NCBI RefSeq assembly: GCF_003044565.1
Contig: NZ_POXG01000001.1
Span: 62,001 to 126,000, forward strand
DNA length: 64,000 nucleotides
Direction: 5' to 3'
Source: Neisseria sicca
GTDB taxonomy: Bacteria; Pseudomonadota; Gammaproteobacteria; Burkholderiales; Neisseriaceae
Below the pieces are notes generated by a model. The model was not told the DNA's origin, did not search any database, and saw only the letters and a program-made list of their open reading frames with translations. The first letter of the stretch is position 1, and the number at the start of each line of letters is the position of its first letter. Shown one piece after another: positions 58,344 through 64,000 of the stretch. The position numbers and the translations under genes are program-made.

Positions 58344-61300
58344 ATGAGCGAACATTTGGAAGAGCAGGCTCTGGGCTTGGGTATTGATTTGGGTTTCCAC
58401 GACATCGGTGGAATTTATCATGCGACCAAGCCCGAGGTTTTGGAAGGGATTATTAAGGCTTTGCAGCAGGACGGTTTTTCAGACGACCTTTATACGGATA
58501 CTTTGGTCGCGCATGAAAACGGTCGGGAATCTTTACAACTGCCTTCCGAGTTCCATGGCGCGGCTGAAATTTGCTTGGAAGACGAAGCGGGCGGACGGCA
58601 GGTTTTGGCGTTGAACCATGGCGAAAACGGTGTGCTTTGGGTGGCGCTGCCGGCTTTGGCTTGCGGTTATTATACATTGTTTGCAGAAGTAGAAGACATT
58701 GTCCGCAAGGTACGGCTGGTGGTTGCGCCGCAGTCGGTTTATCAGCCGAAAATGCTGGAACACGGTTTGCGCATGAACGGGCTGACGACGCATTTGTACA
58801 GCCTGCGTTCGCAGCGGAACTGGGGCATCGGGGATTTTACCGATTTACTGAATTTGATGGCGTTTGCGGCGGATAAGCAACTGGATTTTATCGGCATCAA
58901 TCCGCTGCACGCGCTTTTTAGTGCCAAGCCTGCTTTTGCCAGCCCGTACAGTCCGTCTTCGCGCGAATGGCTCAATCCGATTTATCTGGATGTGGAGAAG
59001 GTTGGTGCGTTCTCCTACAACGAAAAGCTGAAAAACTGGCTCAAGCAGCCGAATATCTGCCAGCGCATTGCGGCGTTGCGGATTACGGAAACCGTTGCTT
59101 ATACGGCGGTTTGGGCGTTTAAGCGTGATGCTTTACAGAAGGCATTTGATGCGTTTGAAAACGATGAATGCGAAGCCGCCAAACAAGAGCGGGCGGCATT
59201 TGACGCCTTTGTTGAAGAACACAGCGAGGCTTTGGAAGGCTTCGGCTTGTTTGAGGCGTTGGATCAGTATTACAACCGTTCCGGCGAAGTGGGTTGGCTC
59301 TCTTGGCCGTTGGAGTTTCATGATCCGAATGGCGAGGCGGTTCAACGATTTGCACAGGGACACCGCCGCGAAATCCGTTTTTATATGTGGCTGCAATGGC
59401 TTTGCGCGGAACAGTTGCGCGAAGTGAATGAAGCGGCTGCGGCGCGCGGCGTGAAGCTCGGCATTTACGGTGATTTGGCGGTCGGCGTAGCTCGCGGCAG
59501 CGCGGACACTTGGCTCAATCGCGCCGACTACTGCATGGATATGGCGGTCGGTGCGCCACCCGATCCGTTCAGCCCGACGGGGCAAAACTGGAATTTGCCG
59601 CCGCTCAATCCGACGGTGTTGAAGCACACGGGTTATGAGAAGTTTGTCCGTCTTTTGCGTGAAAATATGCGGCTTTACGGCATCTTGCGCATCGATCATG
59701 TGATGGCTTTGTGCCGTCTGTGGTGGTGGGTTGCGGGCGAGACGGCGGACTTTGGCGCGTATGTGCATTACGACGCGGATGTAATGTTTGCCATTCTGGC
59801 TTTGGAAAGCCGGCGGAACCAATGCGTCGTTATCGGCGAGGATTTGGGGACGGTACCCGACCAAGCGCGTTATTTGCTGAACCGTTATCAGGTGTTTTCT
59901 TATAAGGTCGTGTATTTCAGCAAAGGCTGGCACGGCTTTGAATTACCCGAAGAATATCCAGAACAGGCGATTACGGTGATCAGCACACACGATGTCGCGC
60001 CCTTAGCGGGCTATTGGACGGGCAGGGATTTGGATTTGATGTTCCGCTTGGGTACGATTCCCGATGCGGAAACTTTTCAGACGACCTTGGAAGCGCGTGA
60101 ACACGACAAAGCGGATTTGTTCGATAAGTTGAGACATACGGGCTGCCTGCCTCCTGATGCCGAGATGTCGTCTGAAACCGACGAAACGCTGCTTACCGCC
60201 TTACACAAATATGCCGCCATGAGCCGCAGCAAACTATATGCGGTGCAGCTAGAAAACCTGCTGGGCATGAGCGACAACTTGAATGTGCCGGGTGTTGCCG
60301 AGGGTTATCCCAACTGGGCGCGCAAAATGCCCGTCGCGCTTGAAGATTTTCCCCACAACCGCCTGATGGGCGGCCAACTTGCCATGATTGGAGAGGTACG
60401 CATGAAGAAAAACAGCCGGATGAAGCCTTATCACGAGCTTGACCAAGTCGAACGCGACACGGTCGAAAGCCTGTTTCTTGCCACCCACAGCGATTTGTTT
60501 GCCTATTTAGGACGACACCGCCTTGCCGAAGGCGACGAGGTCGTGCGAACCCTGATTCCGAACGCTTCGGGTGTGGACATTGTAAACCGTGAAAACGGCG
60601 AACTGATTACGTCGTCTGAAAAAGTCGATGAACGCGGATTCTTCGTTGCCGTGCTGCCCGAAGGCGCGCCCGATTACGCTTTGAACGTCCGTTATGCCGA
60701 AGATGCCGAGCCTGTGCGCGAAGAAGACCCATACCGCTTCGGTTCTGCTTTGAAGGACATGGATTCTTGGTTGCTGGCGGAAGGCAAACACCTGCGTCCT
60801 TATGAAACTTTAGGCGCGCATTTTGCCGAAGTGGACGGCGTAAAAGGTGTCAGCTTTGCCGTATGGGCACCGAACGCGCAGCGCGTGTCCGTCATCGGCG
60901 AATTCAACCACTGGGACGGCCGCCGCCACGTCATGCGTTTCCACCGCGATAACGGCATCTGGGACATCTTTATCCCCGCTGTGAAACTGAACGCCCTCTA
61001 CAAATTTGAAATCCGCGATGCCAACGGCGATGTGCGGCAAAAAACCGACCCGTATGCCTTCGGCGCAGAGTTGCGTCCGAATACGGCGTCTGTCGTGCGC
61101 GGTTTGCCGGAAAAAGTGGATACACCCGACTTCCGCGCCCGCGCCAACGCCATTGACGCGCCCATCAGCATTTACGAAGTGCATTTGGGTTCATGGAAAC
61201 GCAATCCCGAAAACAACTTTTGGCTGACTTACGAACAGCTCGCTAAAGAATTGGTCGCATACGTCAAAGACATGGGATTCACCCATATCGAATTCCTGCC

Positions 61301-62657
61301 CGTGTCCGAATACCCGTTTGACGGCTCGTGGGGCTATCAGGCGACCGGATTGTATGCGCCGACCAGCCGTTTCGGTTCGCCCGACGAATTGCGCACCCTG
61401 ATTAAAGCTGCCCACGACGAAGGTATCGGCGTCATCCTCGACTGGGTGGTCGGACACTTCCCGACCGACGACCACGGGCTTGCCAAGTTTGACGGCACTG
61501 CGCTGTACGAACACGCCGACCCGCGCGAAGGCTACCACCAAGACTGGAACACCCTGATTTACAACTTCGGCAGGAACGAAGTCAAAAACTTCCTGCAAGG
61601 CAATGCCCTGTATTGGATAGAACGTTTCGGCTTCGACGGTATCCGCGTGGACGCCGTCGCCTCCATGATTTACCGCAACTACTCGCGCAAAGACGGCGAG
61701 TGGATACCCAACCAATACGGCGGACATGAAAACCTCGAAGCCATCGCCTTTCTACGCGATACCAACACCATGTTGAAAGAGGTCGTCCCCTCCGCCACCG
61801 AAATCGCCGAAGAATCCACCTCGTTCGCCAACGTAACCCGTCAAGAAGGCTTGAACTTCAGTTACAAATGGAATATGGGCTGGATGAACGACACCTTGCG
61901 CTACATGATGGAAGACCCTATCAACCGCAAATACCACCACAACAAAATGACCTTCGGCATGATGTACCAATACAGCGAAAACTTCGTCCTGCCGCTCTCG
62001 CACGACGAAGTTGTCCACGGCAAACGCTCGCTGCTCGGACGGATGCCCGGCGACTGCTGGCAGCAATTCGCCAACCTGCGCGCCTACTACGGCTTCATGT
62101 ACGGCTTCCCCGGCAAAAAACTTTTGTTTATGGGCAACGAGTTCGCGCAAGGCAGAGAGTGGAACTACAACGAAGGATTGGATTGGTTCCTGCTCGACCA
62201 AGAAGGCGGCTGGCACAAAGGCGTACAAAACTTCGTACGCGATTTGAACCACGTCTATAAAGACACCGCGCCGCTTTACCAGCTCGACCAATGGCCGGAA
62301 GGCTTCGAATGGCTGGTCGCCGACGACGGCAACAATTCCGTCTTCGTCTTCGAACGCCGCGACCGCGAAGGTAACCGCGTCATCGTCATCAGCAACTTCA
62401 CGCCCGTCGTCCACGACAGCTACCGCTTCGGCGTGAACGAAGCCGGCGAATACCGCGAAATCCTCAATTCAGACGACCCCGGCTACAACGGCAGCGGCGT
62501 ATCCGCCGGACAAGCCTTGCAAACCGAAGAAATCTGGTCGCACGGCAAATCCAACTCGCTCACCGTCAAAGTACCGCCGCTGGCAACGGTTTACCTCTAC
62601 AAAGCTGCTGAAGCCAGTGGAACAGAGGACGCCGATAAAGTAGAAGGCGAAGCGTAA
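58344..62657 (+). CDS. Fused 4-alpha-glucanotransferase and glycogen branching enzyme (MalQ-GlgB)
   Basis: This single 1437-residue frame joins two complete glycogen/maltodextrin enzymes. Residues about 1-700 are MalQ (amylomaltase): [27 protein letters not shown] (nucleophile Asp), [12 protein letters not shown] (acid/base Glu) and [12 protein letters not shown]. Residues about 705-1437 are a full-length GlgB: an N1 domain ([10 protein letters not shown]), CBM48 ([13 protein letters not shown]), then the catalytic barrel with nucleophile D1103 in [11 protein letters not shown], acid/base E1153 in ATEIAEES, and LSHDEVVHG. The join has no stop, frameshift or long linker. Coupling disproportionation to branching in one polypeptide would favour glycogen remodelling. 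Confidence 0.93.
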   Translation: MSEHLEEQALGLGIDLGFHDIGGIYHATKPEVLEGIIKALQQDGFSDDLYTDTLVAHENGRESLQLPSEFHGAAEICLEDEAGGRQVLALNHGENGVLWVALPALACGYYTLFAEVEDIVRKVRLVVAPQSVYQPKMLEHGLRMNGLTTHLYSLRSQRNWGIGDFTDLLNLMAFAADKQLDFIGINPLHALFSAKPAFASPYSPSSREWLNPIYLDVEKVGAFSYNEKLKNWLKQPNICQRIAALRITETVAYTAVWAFKRDALQKAFDAFENDECEAAKQERAAFDAFVEEHSEALEGFGLFEALDQYYNRSGEVGWLSWPLEFHDPNGEAVQRFAQGHRREIRFYMWLQWLCAEQLREVNEAAAARGVKLGIYGDLAVGVARGSADTWLNRADYCMDMAVGAPPDPFSPTGQNWNLPPLNPTVLKHTGYEKFVRLLRENMRLYGILRIDHVMALCRLWWWVAGETADFGAYVHYDADVMFAILALESRRNQCVVIGEDLGTVPDQARYLLNRYQVFSYKVVYFSKGWHGFELPEEYPEQAITVISTHDVAPLAGYWTGRDLDLMFRLGTIPDAETFQTTLEAREHDKADLFDKLRHTGCLPPDAEMSSETDETLLTALHKYAAMSRSKLYAVQLENLLGMSDNLNVPGVAEGYPNWARKMPVALEDFPHNRLMGGQLAMIGEVRMKKNSRMKPYHELDQVERDTVESLFLATHSDLFAYLGRHRLAEGDEVVRTLIPNASGVDIVNRENGELITSSEKVDERGFFVAVLPEGAPDYALNVRYAEDAEPVREEDPYRFGSALKDMDSWLLAEGKHLRPYETLGAHFAEVDGVKGVSFAVWAPNAQRVSVIGEFNHWDGRRHVMRFHRDNGIWDIFIPAVKLNALYKFEIRDANGDVRQKTDPYAFGAELRPNTASVVRGLPEKVDTPDFRARANAIDAPISIYEVHLGSWKRNPENNFWLTYEQLAKELVAYVKDMGFTHIEFLPVSEYPFDGSWGYQATGLYAPTSRFGSPDELRTLIKAAHDEGIGVILDWVVGHFPTDDHGLAKFDGTALYEHADPREGYHQDWNTLIYNFGRNEVKNFLQGNALYWIERFGFDGIRVDAVASMIYRNYSRKDGEWIPNQYGGHENLEAIAFLRDTNTMLKEVVPSATEIAEESTSFANVTRQEGLNFSYKWNMGWMNDTLRYMMEDPINRKYHHNKMTFGMMYQYSENFVLPLSHDEVVHGKRSLLGRMPGDCWQQFANLRAYYGFMYGFPGKKLLFMGNEFAQGREWNYNEGLDWFLLDQEGGWHKGVQNFVRDLNHVYKDTAPLYQLDQWPEGFEWLVADDGNNSVFVFERRDREGNRVIVISNFTPVVHDSYRFGVNEAGEYREILNSDDPGYNGSGVSAGQALQTEEIWSHGKSNSLTVKVPPLATVYLYKAAEASGTEDADKVEGEA

Positions 62658-62716
62658 TCTTGAACTGAACTTGTTTTTTTGAACGCAGAAAAACAGGTTC
62701 AAACCAACCGCTTTGC

Positions 62717-62762
62717 TTTTTCAGACGACCTTTTGAGATGAAGAGGTCGTCTGAAATTTTTT
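62717..62762. terminator. Uptake-sequence terminator after malQ-glgB
   Basis: TTTTTCAGACGACCTTTT and AGAGGTCGTCTGAAATTTTTT face each other with T-runs on each side. The remainder of 62763-63240 has one further uptake sequence (about 62927-62938) and no gene I can support. Confidence 0.75.
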
Positions 62763-63240
62763 GGAGCAGCGGTTAAGGTTTATTTCCACATTCGTTAATG
62801 TTTGCAACGCGATTTTCGAGCGAGCCGGAATATCGGCAAACCGTCCAAACTGCTTTTCCATAATTCTCGGTTTGCAGGGTTTCTATTTATTTCGATGATT
62901 TTTCAGGAATCTTCCGAAACTGTATTTTCAGACGACCTGTTGGACGTAAAACAATTTAACTATCGGATTTTAATGATAATTGGAAGATGGCTTGCATTGA
63001 AGGCGGGGGCGGTTTGTTATATAGTGAAATAAAAAAAACAGACCGGATGACGGAATCGGGACGTTTTGCGTGCTTGATAAAATAACGGTTGGTTGGCATT
63101 TGTATCGGCTCGGCTTGGGATGAGGCGTGGTTTACGACGGCAGCGTCCGCAGGCGGTCTGATATTTCAGAAGATTTTTGTTTCATTTGGGTCTTGGATAT
63201 TTGTCCTATGACAACAATACAGGCAGATGAGGTGAAGATA

Positions 63241-63879
63241 ATGAACGGTGTGACCAGTGCGCAATTTATTTCCGCAGGCATTTGTTTTTATCCTAGATGC
63301 GGCTACAAGCGGCTGTCCGAGCAGGCGATCGCGGAGCATTTGAATTCTAATTTGGAAACGTTCAACAGGATGTTTGCCGACAAAGACGAATTTGTGAAGG
63401 CGATGTTGATCGAATACAGCAATCGGGCTTTGGGGCGGGTGTCGTTCGATTTTGCCCAAAATATCGAAGATACGGAGCGGCTGTATCAGATTGTCTGGCG
63501 GCTGGCGGTTACGATACGCGAGCATTTGGTGTGGATACACAGGATGCTGCTGGACAGCGAAGAGGGCGTCGATTTGATTACCAAAGCGTTGAAAAAGCAG
63601 CATAAGATGCTTGCCTACGGGATGATTCGGCATATTAAAGCGTGCAACGGCAGGGAAGATGTGCCGGAATTGGAATTGTTGAATCAGTTTGAGTTTCTCA
63701 ACGGTGCGGTGATTTCGCCAATGATTATGAACACGCGCTATCGGATGCTGGGGATACTGACCGATGAGATGAACGGGCGGCATGAAGATTTGCTGACCGA
63801 TTCGTCCATCCACCAAAGGATAGATTGGGCGTTTGCCGCGCTGTTTCCGCATTACCGCTCTAAGGAGCGTCCGTTTTGA
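63241..63879 (+). CDS. TetR/AcrR-family transcriptional regulator
   Basis: This is a 212-residue predicted repressor. The N-terminal 50 residues follow the TetR helix-turn-helix pattern (AGICFYPRCGYKRLSEQAIAEHLNSNLETFNRMFADKDEF). The rest is an all-helical ligand domain. I choose the ATG at 63241, with GAGGTGAAG 6 bases upstream, because the domain begins there; longer in-frame starts at 63208 or 63127 are possible. A HlyD-like gene begins 21 bases downstream, so the regulator probably controls an adjacent efflux or export operon. The recognition helix is divergent from the family consensus. Confidence 0.82.
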   Translation: MNGVTSAQFISAGICFYPRCGYKRLSEQAIAEHLNSNLETFNRMFADKDEFVKAMLIEYSNRALGRVSFDFAQNIEDTERLYQIVWRLAVTIREHLVWIHRMLLDSEEGVDLITKALKKQHKMLAYGMIRHIKACNGREDVPELELLNQFEFLNGAVISPMIMNTRYRMLGILTDEMNGRHEDLLTDSSIHQRIDWAFAALFPHYRSKERPF

Positions 63880-63900
63880 CGATTAAGGTGTAACGCAATA

Positions 63901-64000
63901 TGAAAAAAGCTGTTATTGCTTCTCTTGCCGTCGCGCTGGCTGCGGGCGGTATGTGGTATGTCCTTCAAAACCAGAAAGAAACTTTGCCTGCATGGATTGC
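63901..64000 (+). CDS. HlyD-family periplasmic adaptor, N-terminal fragment
   Basis: Only the first 33 codons are in the window. They start MKKAVIASLAVALAAGGMWYVLQ, an N-terminal membrane anchor or signal sequence, followed by a polar stretch. That beginning, right after a TetR gene, resembles the membrane-fusion (HlyD/YbhG-like) subunits of ABC or RND exporters. The assignment rests on the N-terminus and context and could be another exported protein. The gene runs off the right edge. Confidence 0.5.

Noticed and set aside
62802..63032. 76-codon frame between malQ-glgB and the TetR gene
   Set aside because: It contains an uptake sequence, lacks a ribosome site and resembles no family.

Overview
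The window is chromosomal DNA from a commensal Neisseria. The 13-base DNA uptake sequence AGGTCGTCTGAAA and its inverted-repeat terminator form recur throughout. This is the dialect I associate with the N. mucosa/sicca group; the species call is inference. A Correia element and a p64k-type lipoyl-LpdA also fit Neisseria.

Layout. 1-5.2 kb is housekeeping: the end of aceF, lpdA, a Correia element, trmB, ribE and a DUF815 ATPase. 5.2-9.75 kb is a decayed Rhs cassette yard on the minus strand: insertion-sequence remnants, an Rhs fragment fused to a transposase tail, and an orphan Rhs C-terminal toxin cassette with a candidate immunity gene. 9.76-36.3 kb is one long minus-strand type VI secretion (T6SS) locus read from right to left: tagF-tssA-tssB-tssC-hcp-tagJ-tssE-tssF-tssG-tssH-tssJ-tssK-tssL-tssM-vgrG-DUF2169 adaptor-Rhs effector-immunity. 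All 13 core Tss components are present. 36.3-45.5 kb is a second, divergent Rhs locus: a frameshifted full-length Rhs gene, its AT-rich toxin tip and immunity gene, then a decayed partial second copy with another toxin remnant and immunity gene. Related boundary repeats loaded with uptake sequences separate the cassettes.

45.5-54.3 kb holds an azoreductase-like flavoprotein, ilvD, a truncated REP-associated transposase, a strongly AT-rich TIR plus STAND-NTPase gene pair (candidate anti-phage defence) and uvrA. 54.3-64 kb holds nrdG-nrdD (anaerobic ribonucleotide reductase), two small lipoprotein genes, one reading frame joining complete malQ and glgB, a TetR-like regulator and the start of a HlyD-like adaptor gene.

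How the parts work together. The T6SS would deliver the Rhs C-terminal toxins through VgrG, with DUF2169 probably loading the DUF4150-Rhs effector. The Rhs cores are GC-rich and conserved, while the toxin tips and immunity genes are AT-rich and unrelated to each other. Uptake sequences inside and between the cassettes suggest that toxin/immunity modules are exchanged by natural transformation. The points I rate most interesting are a nucleotidyltransferase-like Rhs toxin, the cassette-boundary repeats, an identical frameshifting 10-bp duplication in both Rhs copies, and the TIR/STAND pair.
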